NCBI RefSeq assembly: GCF_001550155.1
Contig: NZ_LRUF01000025.1
Span: 48,305 to 112,304 of the forward strand
Reading direction: 5' to 3'
Source: Pseudoalteromonas arabiensis
Lineage (GTDB): Bacteria; Pseudomonadota; Gammaproteobacteria; Enterobacterales; Alteromonadaceae
DNA length: 64,000 nucleotides
Position numbers and translations under genes: made by a program. Below are positions 1-9,327 of this stretch, piece by piece (the stretch's first letter is position 1; every line of letters starts with the position of its first letter). The notes below the pieces were generated by a model. That model saw only the letters and a list, made by a program, of their open reading frames with translations, was not told the DNA's origin and ran no database searches.

Positions 1-380
1 ATATTAGGGCGAGCTAGACGAAACACGTCAATGGGGGCTTCAAATTCAGTGCCGAATTCATTGCGCATTGTATAATAGCCTTGCATTGTGCCAACAGGTG
101 TATCGAGCACAGCACCACTGGTGTATTTGTAACTTTCGCCAGGGGCAATGGTTGGTGTTTCACCAACAACACCTTCGCCCTGTACTTCAACTTCTTTACC
201 ATTAGCATCCGTTATTAACCAATAACGGCTCAATAGCTTAGCGCTGCACAAACTGTGATTTTTAATAGTGATAGAGTAGGCAAAAACGTATTTATCCTGT
301 TCAGGTTCTGATTGCCCTTCAACATAAAAGGTCTCCACAGAGACTTTTATAGGTGAACCCAGATTACTGCTTGTTGTCAT
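1..380 (-). CDS. apaG: ApaG protein (DUF525), 3' end beyond window
   Basis: Reading the minus strand from the ATG at 378-380 gives about 126 residues with no stop before the window edge. They begin [10 protein letters not shown] and end in DVFRLARPN, which matches the ApaG family (about 125 residues in E. coli), so only the last few residues are missing. ApaG is a small fibronectin-III-like fold protein related to eukaryotic polymerase-delta-interacting and F-box-associated domains; its exact role is not settled. The start lies inside the 3' end of rsmA (17-base overlap), as expected for the conserved order surA-pdxA-rsmA-apaG. The usual next gene, apaH, would lie outside the window. Confidence 0.93.
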   Translation of the reverse strand, partial: MTTSSNLGSPIKVSVETFYVEGQSEPEQDKYVFAYSITIKNHSLCSAKLLSRYWLITDANGKEVEVQGEGVVGETPTIAPGESYKYTSGAVLDTPVGTMQGYYTMRNEFGTEFEAPIDVFRLARPN

Positions 381-1170
381 AAATCCAATTAGCTATATCA
401 ATAAATTGTTGTAAAGACAGGCTTTCTGCACGAAGCGTGATATCAATGCCAATACTTGTGAGCTCCTCAGCTGTAAGTAGGTTTGATAAACTGTTACGTA
501 ATGTTTTACGGCGTTGATTAAATGCTTCTAAACAGACCGTGTTTAATAGTTTGGTACTTTTTGCACTACGTTGCTCAGGCTTTTTAGGGATTAAACGGAT
601 GACCGCTGAGTCAACTTTAGGCGCAGGCTTAAAGCACTCTGGCGGAACATCAATCACTGGCATCGCGTGGCAATAGTACTGGGTCATCACACTTAAACGA
701 CCAAATGCTTTGCTACCAGGGCCTGCTACCATGCGCTTCACGACTTCTTTTTGTAGCATGAAGTGCATATGTTCAACATTGTCTGCAAATTCAAATAGAT
801 GAAAGAGTAGCGGTGTTGAGACGTTGTATGGCAAGTTACCAAATATTTTTAGCTTTTCATCTGCTTTTATCAAAGCACTGAAGTCGAACTTCATAGCATC
901 ACCTTGATGCACAGTTAACTTAGGTCCTAAAAAAGGGTGACTGGTTAAACGCTCGGCTAGATCTTTATCTAGTTCAACAACAGTTAAATGGCCGCTTAGC
1001 TCAGCCACAGGCTCAGTAATAGCCCCAAGGCCTGGGCCGATTTCTACTAAATTGTCTTCAGGTTTAGGATCAATAGCCGTGACTATTTTGTCGATGATCA
1101 TGTCATCATTTAAAAAGTTTTGACCAAAACGCTTACGGGCGCGATGTCCTAAATGTACTTTATCTGTCAT
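364..1170 (-). CDS. rsmA: 16S rRNA (adenine1518-N6/adenine1519-N6)-dimethyltransferase RsmA
   Basis: Cytoplasmic SAM-dependent enzyme that dimethylates two adjacent adenines in the 3' terminal hairpin of 16S rRNA late in 30S assembly (formerly KsgA; its loss gives kasugamycin resistance). The 268-residue product has the family FGQNFL signature at 15-20, the SAM-binding [10 protein letters not shown] at 43-52 and the catalytic NLPYN motif at 112-116. Length equals the family norm. The start codon overlaps the pdxA stop by 4 bases (ATGA), implying translational coupling within lptD-surA-pdxA-rsmA-apaG. Confidence 0.97.
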   Translation of the reverse strand: MTDKVHLGHRARKRFGQNFLNDDMIIDKIVTAIDPKPEDNLVEIGPGLGAITEPVAELSGHLTVVELDKDLAERLTSHPFLGPKLTVHQGDAMKFDFSALIKADEKLKIFGNLPYNVSTPLLFHLFEFADNVEHMHFMLQKEVVKRMVAGPGSKAFGRLSVMTQYYCHAMPVIDVPPECFKPAPKVDSAVIRLIPKKPEQRSAKSTKLLNTVCLEAFNQRRKTLRNSLSNLLTAEELTSIGIDITLRAESLSLQQFIDIANWIYDNKQ

Positions 1171-2159
1171 TGATTTTGTGCTTTTTCATGGGCGAGCTTA
1201 ATCGCTTCGCGGATTGCTAATTCAAAACTACCCACATCAGCTGTACCAGTTCCAGCGAGATCGAGAGCTGTACCATGATCGACTGATGTGCGAATAAATG
1301 GCAATCCAAGGGTGATGTTAACTGAATTGCCGAAACCTTTGTATTTTAGCACAGGTAATCCCTGATCGTGATACATTGCGAGTACCGCGTCTGCCTGAGA
1401 TAAATATTTATCTTGGAAAAGGGTATCGGCGGGTAATGGCCCTATTAAGTTCATACCTTGATTATTTAAAAGCTCAAGTGTTGGTGTTATCGTTTCGATT
1501 TCTTCACGGCCTAGGTGGCCATCTTCACCTGCATGCGGGTTTAAACCACATACTAAGATACGTGGCTTTTCGATTCCAAACTTGGTTTGTAAATCATGGT
1601 TTAAAATTGTGGCAACCTTGCTCAGACGTTCTACTGTAATTGCTCGTGAAACATAAGCCAGTGGTATATGAGTGGTAACAAGCGCAACACGTAAGCCCTC
1701 AGTGGCTAATAGCATAACAACATCGGCGGTATTTGATTGCTGAGCAAAATACTCAGTGTGACCACTAAATGAGATACCCGCTTTATTGATAATACCTTTA
1801 TGCACGGGGCCAGTGACTACAGCAGCAAAGGTGCCATCCATGTTTTTTTCGCTGGCAATACGTAATGTGTCTAAGACATACTGTCCGTTGGCATCATTTA
1901 ACACGCCAACTTCAACCTCTTCACCAAGATCAACTTGATGTAAATAAACACTCCCTGCAGGAGCCGTTGTAGGTGCTTGATTCTCATCAAACTTAATCAG
2001 GTCGATTGATAATCCTAGTTGCTTAGCGCGCTCTTTTAATAGCGCGCCATCAGCGATCACAACCAGTTGAGCATCCCATTGATGTTGAGCTAGTTTTATT
2101 AGTAAATCTGGGCCTATGCCGGCAGGCTCACCTGGGGTTATTGCTACTCTAATTGTCAT
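1167..2159 (-). CDS. pdxA: 4-hydroxythreonine-4-phosphate dehydrogenase PdxA
   Basis: NAD-dependent enzyme of the DXP-dependent pyridoxal-phosphate pathway; it oxidises 4-phosphohydroxy-L-threonine, and decarboxylation then yields 3-amino-2-oxopropyl phosphate. At 330 residues it is full length. The start [19 protein letters not shown] is typical. The three metal-binding histidines are visible: H164 in TTHIPL, H209 in NPHAGE and H264 in YHDQG, followed by the conserved [15 protein letters not shown]. It sits 5 bases downstream of surA and overlaps rsmA by 4 bases, so it is within the envelope/ribosome operon. Confidence 0.97.
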   Translation of the reverse strand: MTIRVAITPGEPAGIGPDLLIKLAQHQWDAQLVVIADGALLKERAKQLGLSIDLIKFDENQAPTTAPAGSVYLHQVDLGEEVEVGVLNDANGQYVLDTLRIASEKNMDGTFAAVVTGPVHKGIINKAGISFSGHTEYFAQQSNTADVVMLLATEGLRVALVTTHIPLAYVSRAITVERLSKVATILNHDLQTKFGIEKPRILVCGLNPHAGEDGHLGREEIETITPTLELLNNQGMNLIGPLPADTLFQDKYLSQADAVLAMYHDQGLPVLKYKGFGNSVNITLGLPFIRTSVDHGTALDLAGTGTADVGSFELAIREAIKLAHEKAQNQ

Positions 2160-2164
2160 GACGC

Positions 2165-3457
2165 TTATTCTGCCGGAAAGATATCAACATGGGCTTGTTC
2201 ACGCATTTCTTGCTGCCAGTTGAAGCTTTCCTCTTTAAATTTACGGTTAAACAGTAATTGGTGAGCACGGTTGCGTTTTGCCAGTTCTGTTTTGTCTGCT
2301 ACGCGTTTGCCCAGAAGTTGTACAATGTGCCAGCCGAACTGAGTTCTAAATGGTTCACTGATTTCATCTTTTTCTAATGAAAGAAGAGTGTTTTTAAACT
2401 CAGGTACATAGGTACTAGGGTCAGTCCAATCGTACTCGCCACCTTTTAATGCTGAACCTGGGTCTTCAGAGTATTCTTTTGCAAGCTCTGCAAAGTCAGC
2501 TTTGCCTTCACGTAGCTCTTTTGCGAAGCCTTTTAGCATATCACGGGCTTTCTCTTCACTTAAGATGATTGAAGGCTTAATAAGAATATGGCGAGAGCGT
2601 ACTTCTGTTGTTTCAACAACTTGGCGTCCACGTACGTCTTGAACTTTAATAATATGAAAGCCTGCGCCTGAGCGAAGTGGGCCAACAATATCATCTTTTT
2701 TATGGCCTTTTACTGCCTCAGCAAAAAGAGAGGGCATTTCATTGATGCTCATCCAGCCTAGTTGACCACCTTCAAGTGCTTTTGAGCCACTTGATGATGA
2801 AATTGCAATACGTTTGAACTCTTTACCATCTTCTAAGAACTCGATGACTTTATCTGCGCGAGTTTTTGCGCTCGCAATTTCATCAGGTGTTGCATCACTT
2901 GGGATATCAATCAAGATATGACCGATGTCATACTCTTCGGCATTTTTACCCTGAGTTTCCATGATTTTTAAAAGGTTATCGATTTCTTGTGGGCTAATAT
3001 AAATTCGGCGATCGACATTGGCACGCATCACTTGCTGGGTTGTTATTTCTTTACGGATTTCTTCGCGATACGCAGGGAAACTTTCACCTGACGCTTCTAT
3101 CGTGCGACGTAAATCAGCGATGCTACCGCCTTGCTCACGCGCCATGTTTTCGAGGGTCTGATCAAGTTGTGAATCAGAAATCTCAAGACCCATACGCTCG
3201 GCAAGTTGCATCATAAGCGCTTGGTTTACTAAACGCTCAATTGCTTGAATACGCAGGGTGTCATCAGAAGGAAGCTCTTGACCTTGTTCTGCTGCTTGCG
3301 CTTTAACACGATTAATAATCGTGTCGACTTCACTTTGTAAGATTACGCCTTGGTTAACTACACCAACCACTTTGTCAATTTCGACAGGCTTGGCGAAAAC
3401 GCTTTGGCATAGGCCAACTGTTAATAATGCAGATGCAAATAATTTTTTAAAATTCAT
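2165..3457 (-). CDS. surA: Periplasmic chaperone / peptidyl-prolyl isomerase SurA
   Basis: Periplasmic chaperone that escorts unfolded outer-membrane beta-barrel proteins, including LptD, to the BAM complex. A signal peptide is visible (basic KK at 4-5, hydrophobic core, cleavage predicted near A22 in SVFA-KP). After the N-terminal chaperone region (about 25-170) come two parvulin domains, roughly 178-276 and 288-386, each with the GGxLGW or GGEYDW and GFHII or GWHIV signatures. The length of 430 residues matches E. coli SurA (428). It lies 36 bases downstream of lptD, a conserved pairing of chaperone and client. Confidence 0.97.
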   Translation of the reverse strand: MNFKKLFASALLTVGLCQSVFAKPVEIDKVVGVVNQGVILQSEVDTIINRVKAQAAEQGQELPSDDTLRIQAIERLVNQALMMQLAERMGLEISDSQLDQTLENMAREQGGSIADLRRTIEASGESFPAYREEIRKEITTQQVMRANVDRRIYISPQEIDNLLKIMETQGKNAEEYDIGHILIDIPSDATPDEIASAKTRADKVIEFLEDGKEFKRIAISSSSGSKALEGGQLGWMSINEMPSLFAEAVKGHKKDDIVGPLRSGAGFHIIKVQDVRGRQVVETTEVRSRHILIKPSIILSEEKARDMLKGFAKELREGKADFAELAKEYSEDPGSALKGGEYDWTDPSTYVPEFKNTLLSLEKDEISEPFRTQFGWHIVQLLGKRVADKTELAKRNRAHQLLFNRKFKEESFNWQQEMREQAHVDIFPAE

Positions 3458-3493
3458 ATTTTTTCTAATACTCTTGCTAATAGTACTGCGGTA

Positions 3494-5740
3494 CTAGTTA
3501 TTAAGAAAATACGGTCTACGATAGCCAAAAATACCTTGTTGTAATAATTTTTGCGCATCATAACGGCTTTTACTTCCAAGTCCTTTTAATACAATATTAA
3601 AACCAATACTGGTATCAAAAGTAGCTTGTTCTTGGCCTATCGCTTGATTCAAATCAGTTTCGATTTGGCGACGGCCTGTAATTTGAAACGCCCAACAGCA
3701 CGATTCATACTGAAGACCGGTGAAAACTTCAATACTACGACCACTTTCTAAATCGCGGTGGTAGCTACCAACAAATTGCCAATCTCTTGTTAGTGGAATA
3801 CTCGTAAATAAACCAACTTGTTCGATTGTATTGCCTGAGACATCATTTGCATAGCGATGGTTCAATTGTACAAGCTGTTTATCATCACCTTTATAATCTA
3901 AGGTGACATTAGATTGGATGATTTCTTTACCGTCGGTGTCATATTGAATACCACCAGACAAATACCAGCGACGGTGCCAATGTAACATGGTTTGCGCTGC
4001 AAACAAGGCATTGTAATTGGTATCTGTGCCTAATCCTTGAGATGTTGGTTTTGCTTCGTCGCTTAAATAGAATATTTGACCGGCACTAAAATTAAAGACT
4101 TCTTCATTATCGTTACTAAATAAACGCGTTGTTGCACCGAGTGTAAACTGGTTCGCTGTTGCAATACGATCGATACCTGAAAAGCGACGATCTCGAAACA
4201 ACCCAAAAAAGTCATCTTGTAATTTAGTGGTGTCGTACAGGCCAATATTTGATTGATCTTTATTTGGTGTATACAAATACTGAATCTGTGGCTCTAGAGT
4301 TTGTATACCGTCTTTAAAGAAAAAAGCGGTTTCACGTTCAAAGTTTAGTTGGCTGTATAAACGGACTTTTGGCAGGGTACGCGTGACTTTTTCATCAAAA
4401 TTAGTTCCGCTCAAATCACCATGCTGGTTATATTCTGTATGCAGTAAACTGACCTCAGATAAGAATGACCATGCATATTCTTGATAGCCTAAGCTTGCTT
4501 TGGGCTCAATGTGAAGACGGCTTGCTTCATCAATCACAGCATTATCATTGGTGAAATAGCTTAATTCACCATCAAGGGTCAAATCGACACCATAAAAATC
4601 ATAGGCATCAGTTTGCGAAAAGCTGATTTGCGGTAAGGCGGCATATGAATCTTTATGATCTCCCAGTACCTCAAAGCTTTGTAATTTGATATTGGTGCGC
4701 CACGTTTCTCCTAAATGCGTCAAAGAACCTGTGCGGTAAAGCTGAGTATCTGTGCGCGTTGCATAGCTTGAATTTAAATCTGTTAGGTAATTATCATCAC
4801 TGACGTTAGTTACATCGATTGCACCACGCCAATTTTCGCCAAAGTAGCTTTGTTGTTGCCAGTGAAATAAATAACGTGAGTCAACATTCGGCTCTTCGTC
4901 ATCTTTATCTAAGTACTCGACGGCAACTAAACCATTGTTATGTTCAGTCAGGTAACGGAACTCACCAATCATCTGTAAACCACGTTTAGACATATAACGC
5001 GGGGTAATAGTCGCATCGTAATTTGGTGCGATATTCCAGTAATAAGGGGTGATGGTTTCAATCCCGTAACGGCCTGAGCTTGAGAAGTTAGGTGTGAGTA
5101 AACCTGACTTACGGCGATCATCTAACGGGAACGTAAAATACGGTAAGTATAAAACAGGCGTATCAAACACACGCAGAACAGTATTATGGGTTTCGCCCCA
5201 GCCATCATCACTTGATAGATCAATTTTATCAGCTTCGATTGTCCACACGGGTGTTTCACCAGGGCAGGTAGTAAAGCTTGCGTTCATCAGGTTTAGGCCA
5301 GACTGATTAACCGTTAGTTTTTCTGCACCACCATGACCAAGTTGGTCGGTGAGCTTATAGTCTGCACCCAGTAAGCTTAACTCTGAGTTATTTAAATCAG
5401 CATTGAGTCCCGAGCTGTTAATTTGGCTTACCTTATCGCGATAGACGATAGGCCCAGTTGCATTAAGTAGACCACGTTGTTTGTCAATCAGTGCACTTTG
5501 TGCGGACAAATTCATCGTTAGGGTGTTAATATCTACGTTGCCGGTAAATTCTGCGCTTTGGGTGCCCAATAGTTCAATATCATCAGATTTGATATCGATC
5601 ATATTAAGTTCAAGGCCTGGGAGCGGTTGCCAAGCTCTGGTTTGCATTGAAGTGCCACAAAAATTGTGTGTCAGTTCAGTTTCGGCGAACGATGGTGCGC
5701 TAAGTACGCTTAGCATCATTATGCCCCAGGTTTTGCTCAT
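3494..5740 (-). CDS. lptD: LPS-assembly outer-membrane protein LptD
   Basis: Outer-membrane barrel that, with LptE, inserts lipopolysaccharide into the outer leaflet. The 748-residue product has a short signal peptide (cleavage near A19 in PSFA-ET), an N-terminal OstA/beta-taco region (about 45-190) and a large C-terminal barrel. The cysteines needed for the interdomain disulfides are present: C28, C159 and the adjacent pair C681-C682 in YESCCWAF. The protein ends in the aromatic segment YRRPYFLNN. It is the first gene of the minus-strand operon, with AAGG in front of the ATG. The promoter must lie in the roughly 100-base gap to the divergent amgK; I could not identify it with confidence. Confidence 0.96.
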   Translation of the reverse strand: MSKTWGIMMLSVLSAPSFAETELTHNFCGTSMQTRAWQPLPGLELNMIDIKSDDIELLGTQSAEFTGNVDINTLTMNLSAQSALIDKQRGLLNATGPIVYRDKVSQINSSGLNADLNNSELSLLGADYKLTDQLGHGGAEKLTVNQSGLNLMNASFTTCPGETPVWTIEADKIDLSSDDGWGETHNTVLRVFDTPVLYLPYFTFPLDDRRKSGLLTPNFSSSGRYGIETITPYYWNIAPNYDATITPRYMSKRGLQMIGEFRYLTEHNNGLVAVEYLDKDDEEPNVDSRYLFHWQQQSYFGENWRGAIDVTNVSDDNYLTDLNSSYATRTDTQLYRTGSLTHLGETWRTNIKLQSFEVLGDHKDSYAALPQISFSQTDAYDFYGVDLTLDGELSYFTNDNAVIDEASRLHIEPKASLGYQEYAWSFLSEVSLLHTEYNQHGDLSGTNFDEKVTRTLPKVRLYSQLNFERETAFFFKDGIQTLEPQIQYLYTPNKDQSNIGLYDTTKLQDDFFGLFRDRRFSGIDRIATANQFTLGATTRLFSNDNEEVFNFSAGQIFYLSDEAKPTSQGLGTDTNYNALFAAQTMLHWHRRWYLSGGIQYDTDGKEIIQSNVTLDYKGDDKQLVQLNHRYANDVSGNTIEQVGLFTSIPLTRDWQFVGSYHRDLESGRSIEVFTGLQYESCCWAFQITGRRQIETDLNQAIGQEQATFDTSIGFNIVLKGLGSKSRYDAQKLLQQGIFGYRRPYFLNN

Positions 5741-5796
5741 TTAATGACCTTAATGCTCTTTGGTTGGATATAAGCTAGACATAATAAAGGAAAACA

Positions 5797-5847
5797 ATGG
5801 CAAATACAGTAATTGACTTAGTGAAAAATAGATATCTTACTAAATGA
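5797..5847 (+). CDS. Possible 16-codon leader ORF, coupled to amgK
   Basis: An ATG at 5797 sits five bases after a good ribosome-binding site (AAAGGA). It opens MANTVIDLVKNRYLTK, with a TGA at 5845-5847 that overlaps the amgK start codon at 5844-5846 (ATGA). The amgK start has no Shine-Dalgarno sequence of its own, so the short ORF could be translated to deliver ribosomes to amgK. Alternatively the peptide may be a relic: VIDLVKNRYxTK resembles, from memory, the N-terminus of NfsB-type nitroreductases. No function is assigned. Confidence 0.4.
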   Translation: MANTVIDLVKNRYLTK

Positions 5848-6845
5848 ATCGTTATAAAAGTTTACAGCAGTTTTTAAATCCTCACTTTAAAGAGGATGAA
5901 TATCAGTTAGCCGCCATTACTGGTGATGCAAGTTTTCGCCGCTATTTTCGTGTAAATACAGGCGATCATAGCTATATCGTCATGGATTCAGACCCAAATA
6001 AATTAGATAACACACCTTACATTGAACTTAATAAAGTGTTTTCTAAGCATGGCTTTAAATTACCAAAAATTCTTCAAGCAGACGAGAAGCAAGGGTTTTT
6101 CTTATTAAGTGACTTAGGTAATACACACTTAGCTGATTTACTTGGTGATAATGATCGCACCTCACACTATAAACACTTAATAAAATTAAGTGCGCAATGG
6201 GCTCAAATCCCGCCAGCCCAGCATATGAAAGTATTTGATAGTGAATTTTTACAGTTTGAACTAAGCATATTCAAAGAATGGTTAGTTGATGCGTTTATTG
6301 GTTACACGATGCTGGATGAGCAGCAAAGCATGTGGCAGCGAGTATGTGAGTTACTGATAAATAATGCCCTTGAACAACCTAAAGTAACAGTGCACCGTGA
6401 CTTTCACAGCCGTAATATTATGCGTACCGGCCAGCAGTGGGCGATTATTGATTATCAAGACGCAGTGCAAGGACCTGTTTGCTACGATCTCGTATCTTTA
6501 TTAAGAGATTGCTATTTTCAGTTACCAGAAAAAGAGCTCGACTATTTATTACACTATGCGTATGACGAGTTTATCGCGCAGCAACTTATCAATGACGTAC
6601 CATTTTCAGCGTTTAAGCGCTGGTTTGATTTAACCGGTGTGCAACGTCACTTAAAAGCCGCAGGCATATTTTGCCGCTTAAAATTACGCGATGGTAAGTC
6701 AGGTTATTTGAATAATGTACTGCCCACCCTTAAATACATTAGTAGCGTAAGTAAAGAATACCCTGAGCTTGAAACATTAAGTGAATGGATGGAAACAATC
6801 ATTATTCCTTTAACTGAAAAGCGGTTAGCGGTAGAGATAAAATGA
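5844..6845 (+). CDS. amgK: Anomeric N-acetylmuramate/N-acetylglucosamine kinase AmgK
   Basis: Aminoglycoside-phosphotransferase-fold sugar kinase. In Pseudomonas the orthologue phosphorylates the anomeric carbon of MurNAc in the recycling route that bypasses de novo UDP-MurNAc synthesis. The 333-residue product has the phosphotransferase catalytic loop HRDFHSRN at 184-191 (catalytic D186) and the metal-binding IIDYQD at 201-206. The function rests largely on context: it overlaps murU by 4 bases (ATGA) and is divergent from lptD-surA, the same neighbourhood as in Pseudomonas. Its start lacks a recognisable Shine-Dalgarno and overlaps a 16-codon upstream ORF. Confidence 0.88.
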   Translation: MNRYKSLQQFLNPHFKEDEYQLAAITGDASFRRYFRVNTGDHSYIVMDSDPNKLDNTPYIELNKVFSKHGFKLPKILQADEKQGFFLLSDLGNTHLADLLGDNDRTSHYKHLIKLSAQWAQIPPAQHMKVFDSEFLQFELSIFKEWLVDAFIGYTMLDEQQSMWQRVCELLINNALEQPKVTVHRDFHSRNIMRTGQQWAIIDYQDAVQGPVCYDLVSLLRDCYFQLPEKELDYLLHYAYDEFIAQQLINDVPFSAFKRWFDLTGVQRHLKAAGIFCRLKLRDGKSGYLNNVLPTLKYISSVSKEYPELETLSEWMETIIIPLTEKRLAVEIK

Positions 6846-7507
6846 AAGCTATGATTTTAGCTGCAGGACGTGGCAAGCGGATGATGCCACTGACCGAGCA
6901 GCTACCAAAGCCAATGCTTAAGGTTGCTAATAAGCCATTACTTGAGCACCATATTAATAATTTACGCCAAGCAGGTATTGTCGATATTGTCATTAATCTT
7001 GCGTGGCAAGGCGATAAAATAAAAAGTCACTTTGGTGATGGAGCTGCTTTTGGTGTGAATATTCAATACAGTCAAGAGCCCGAAGGCGGACTTGAAACAG
7101 CTGGGGGAATTATCCACGCTCTTCCTTTGCTAGGGGAGCAATTTGTGGTGATAAATGGTGATGTATTTTCTGATTATGATGTCAGCTCATTAACTCAGCT
7201 ACATTTGCACTCTGGTGAGGCGCATATCGTACTGGTTGAAAACCCAAGCCATAACCCTGCAGGAGACTTCGCGTTGAGCCACATGAGCCCTGAGAGTCAG
7301 AAGTATACATTTTCTGGAATTAGCCGATACCATAGTGACTTTTTTAAAGACCTTGAAGCTGGAGTGCTTGCGTTAGGTCCTATTTTACGTGAAAGATTAG
7401 CTGAACACCGCGTGTCAACTGAGTTGTATATTGGTCAATGGAATGATATTGGCACACCAGCTAGGCTCGATGAGTTAAATCAGCGCTTAGCTGCTCAAGA
7501 TTTTTAA
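6842..7507 (+). CDS. murU: N-acetylmuramate alpha-1-phosphate uridylyltransferase MurU
   Basis: Nucleotidyltransferase that converts MurNAc-1-phosphate and UTP to UDP-MurNAc, returning recycled wall sugar directly to peptidoglycan synthesis. The 221 residues match the compact MurU size and begin with the sugar-nucleotide transferase signature (LAAGRGKRMMPLT at 6-18, then PKPM), with the metal-binding GD around 106-107 (VINGDVF). The C-terminal DIGTPARL is also family-typical. It is translationally coupled to amgK. A generic mannose- or glucose-1-phosphate transferase would be hard to exclude by motif alone; the amgK pairing decides the call. Confidence 0.9.
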   Translation: MKAMILAAGRGKRMMPLTEQLPKPMLKVANKPLLEHHINNLRQAGIVDIVINLAWQGDKIKSHFGDGAAFGVNIQYSQEPEGGLETAGGIIHALPLLGEQFVVINGDVFSDYDVSSLTQLHLHSGEAHIVLVENPSHNPAGDFALSHMSPESQKYTFSGISRYHSDFFKDLEAGVLALGPILRERLAEHRVSTELYIGQWNDIGTPARLDELNQRLAAQDF

Positions 7508-7516
7508 GAGGATGTA

Positions 7517-8383
7517 TTGACGATGTGGGGAAAAGTACTGGGTTTTTGTTTTGGCTTTATGTTTGGAAAATTCATAGGTGCTTTACTCGGTTTATACCTT
7601 GGTCATATGTTTGATCGCAGCTTAAAGCAAGACTTTGATAAAGCGGGGGGCTTTTCAGGTTTGTTTAAAGGCGATGATATTAACGAACGCCAAGCACTGT
7701 TCTTCTCGAGTTGTTTTGCTGTGATGGGGCACATTGCTAAATCAAACGGTCGAGTAAGTGAAACTCACATTCGTGCCGCAAGTTTGTTTATGGATGAGAT
7801 GAACTTGTCAGGTGATGAGCGTCGCGAAGCACAAGATGCGTTTCGAAGTGGTAAAGAAAGTGACTTTTCACTAAAAGAAACGGTTCATGATTTTAAAGAA
7901 CGTTTCGCACGCCGCCATGACTTATTACAACTATTTTTAGAAATACAAATTCAAATGGCGTTTTCCGATGGTCATTTAGCTGAACAAGAAAAGCAATTAT
8001 TGCAAGAGGTCAGCAAACAATTAGGAATATCTCGTACTCAGTTTTCATTTTTACTTAAACGTTATCAAGCAGAGTTTGCATTTCGTCAGCAGCAACAACG
8101 CTTTTATGAGCAGCAAAATCAACAGCGCAGCTCGCATAATGAGCATCAAGGTCATCGGGTGCCACCGAATAATGGTATGAACCGTGCTCAAGCCTTAGCA
8201 TTACTTGGATTAAGCAATGATGCAACTTCGCGTGATATCAAAGTTGCGTATCGAAAGCTCATGGCGCAGCATCACCCAGATAAGCTGGTGTCACAGGGTC
8301 TACCAAAACATATGATGGAAGTCGCAGTAAAGAAAAGTCAGGATATTCAAGCTGCGTACGAATACTTAAAAAAGGCGGCGTAG
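7517..8383 (+). CDS. djlA: Membrane-anchored J-domain co-chaperone DjlA
   Basis: Inner-membrane DnaK co-chaperone; in E. coli it influences the Rcs envelope-stress pathway. The protein has one N-terminal glycine-rich transmembrane segment (about 7-30), a TerB-like helical middle region (about 55-190), a Q-rich linker (about 194-215) and a C-terminal J domain with the essential HPD in AQHHPDKLV. Length is 288 residues (E. coli 271). A TTG at 7517 and an ATG at 7523 are both possible starts; AAGAGG at 7505-7510 fits either. The TTG gives MTMWGK, matching the E. coli MQYWGK. It starts 9 bases after murU. Its 3' end overlaps the convergent DUF3530 gene by 18 bases. Confidence 0.94.
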   Translation: MTMWGKVLGFCFGFMFGKFIGALLGLYLGHMFDRSLKQDFDKAGGFSGLFKGDDINERQALFFSSCFAVMGHIAKSNGRVSETHIRAASLFMDEMNLSGDERREAQDAFRSGKESDFSLKETVHDFKERFARRHDLLQLFLEIQIQMAFSDGHLAEQEKQLLQEVSKQLGISRTQFSFLLKRYQAEFAFRQQQQRFYEQQNQQRSSHNEHQGHRVPPNNGMNRAQALALLGLSNDATSRDIKVAYRKLMAQHHPDKLVSQGLPKHMMEVAVKKSQDIQAAYEYLKKAA

Positions 8384-9259
8384 AAAGCCGTCTACCTCTT
8401 TGAGCAGCCGCTCGTGTTGTTCAGGCTCAGTGGGTAAGCCAAACAGTTCCCTTTGACGATAATCGTACTTTGCATGGCGTTTTACCCAGCGCTTTCGCTC
8501 ATAAGCACTGTGTACGATATCTTGATTACCCTCACTGTAAAATATATCCAGTAGCGGTGGGCTGATTGTCGATAGTGTTGCGTTAAGGTGCTGGTTTCGC
8601 TCACCATTTGGTAAATAACCACTTAGGCTGATAAATGCGTTTACACTGGTATTAGGGAAACTGGCGTAATGTTCAATTAATAGCCCTGCGCTGGCACCTT
8701 GTGCAAGGACAATAATAGCGCCTTGTTCATCTAAGGCATTATTATAGAGCGCATTAAAGCGAGTAATTAGTTTGAGCTTATAGTCATTGAGTACAGCATC
8801 ACTAATTGTTGGAGTTGCAGAGGCGAAGTGAGGAGTTTGCTCTTTTGGCTCTGTTGATGCTGTCGCAGTGTCACTTTGTGTATTGTTTGATTGTGTATCC
8901 GTGTCAGCAGGATGCCAATCTATATCAGGCATCGTCATGGCTGAAGTGGCATAACCTAAGTCATTAAGCTGTTTACGTAGAAAGTTTAGGCCAGTATTAC
9001 TGGTCGGCGGGTGTTGCCAATCTGGAATGATTAAAACCACTCCTCGTTGAGTTGCCGCCATCGATTGACGATAAAGACAGATAAACTCATCATCACCAGC
9101 AAGCAAGGTACGCACCTCACCATCAGGAATAAAGCGCTGAATATCGTTACTAACGATACTTGACCAAGGTGTTGGTTGAATGAAGTCGAGTGCACTTACA
9201 TTGCTTATAAACGCAAAACTAGTGGCGTAAAGTAATGTATTTAATGCTCTTGAAGTCAT
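8366..9259 (-). CDS. DUF3530 family exported protein (alpha/beta-hydrolase-like)
   Basis: 297 residues with a probable signal peptide (about 1-23, ending NVSA). The body resembles DUF3530, a gammaproteobacterial family with an alpha/beta-hydrolase-like pattern: GVVLIIPDWQHPP early, then a nucleophile-elbow-like segment IVLAQGASAGLLIEHY in the second half (GASAG around 190). A low-complexity stretch rich in T, S, Q and D (about 118-150) interrupts it, probably a surface insert. Substrate is unknown. The start follows an unusual set of palindromes at 9259-9318, and the 3' end overlaps djlA convergently. Family assignment is fairly sure; enzymatic activity is a guess. Confidence 0.75.
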   Translation of the reverse strand: MTSRALNTLLYATSFAFISNVSALDFIQPTPWSSIVSNDIQRFIPDGEVRTLLAGDDEFICLYRQSMAATQRGVVLIIPDWQHPPTSNTGLNFLRKQLNDLGYATSAMTMPDIDWHPADTDTQSNNTQSDTATASTEPKEQTPHFASATPTISDAVLNDYKLKLITRFNALYNNALDEQGAIIVLAQGASAGLLIEHYASFPNTSVNAFISLSGYLPNGERNQHLNATLSTISPPLLDIFYSEGNQDIVHSAYERKRWVKRHAKYDYRQRELFGLPTEPEQHERLLKEVDGFLRRLF

Positions 9260-9297
9260 GCCGATATCCTAACTGAAGTCTAATTAGACTATCGGCA
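9259..9297. repeat. Nested palindromes upstream of the DUF3530 gene
   Basis: The outer arms TGCCGATA (9259-9266) and TATCGGCA (9290-9297) are perfect inverted repeats and enclose a perfect 14-base palindrome AGTCTAATTAGACT (9277-9290). They lie directly in front of the minus-strand DUF3530 start codon, so in its mRNA they could form a hairpin in the 5' leader; as DNA they could be a repressor site. Confidence 0.5.
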
Positions 9298-9302
9298 CCT
9301 CA

Positions 9303-9318
9303 TGCTAAATATTTAGCA
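9303..9318. repeat. Perfect 16-base palindrome between rluA and the DUF3530 gene
   Basis: TGCTAAATATTTAGCA reads identically on both strands. It lies between the 3' end of rluA and the DUF3530 start. It is AT-rich with no U-tract that would make it a standard terminator, so an operator-like site is as likely as an RNA stem. Confidence 0.45.
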
Positions 9319-9327
9319 ATATTATTG

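Noticed and set aside
5094..5306. Plus-strand ORF of 70 codons inside lptD
   Set aside because: It lies entirely antisense to an unmistakable lptD reading frame and shows no protein family pattern.
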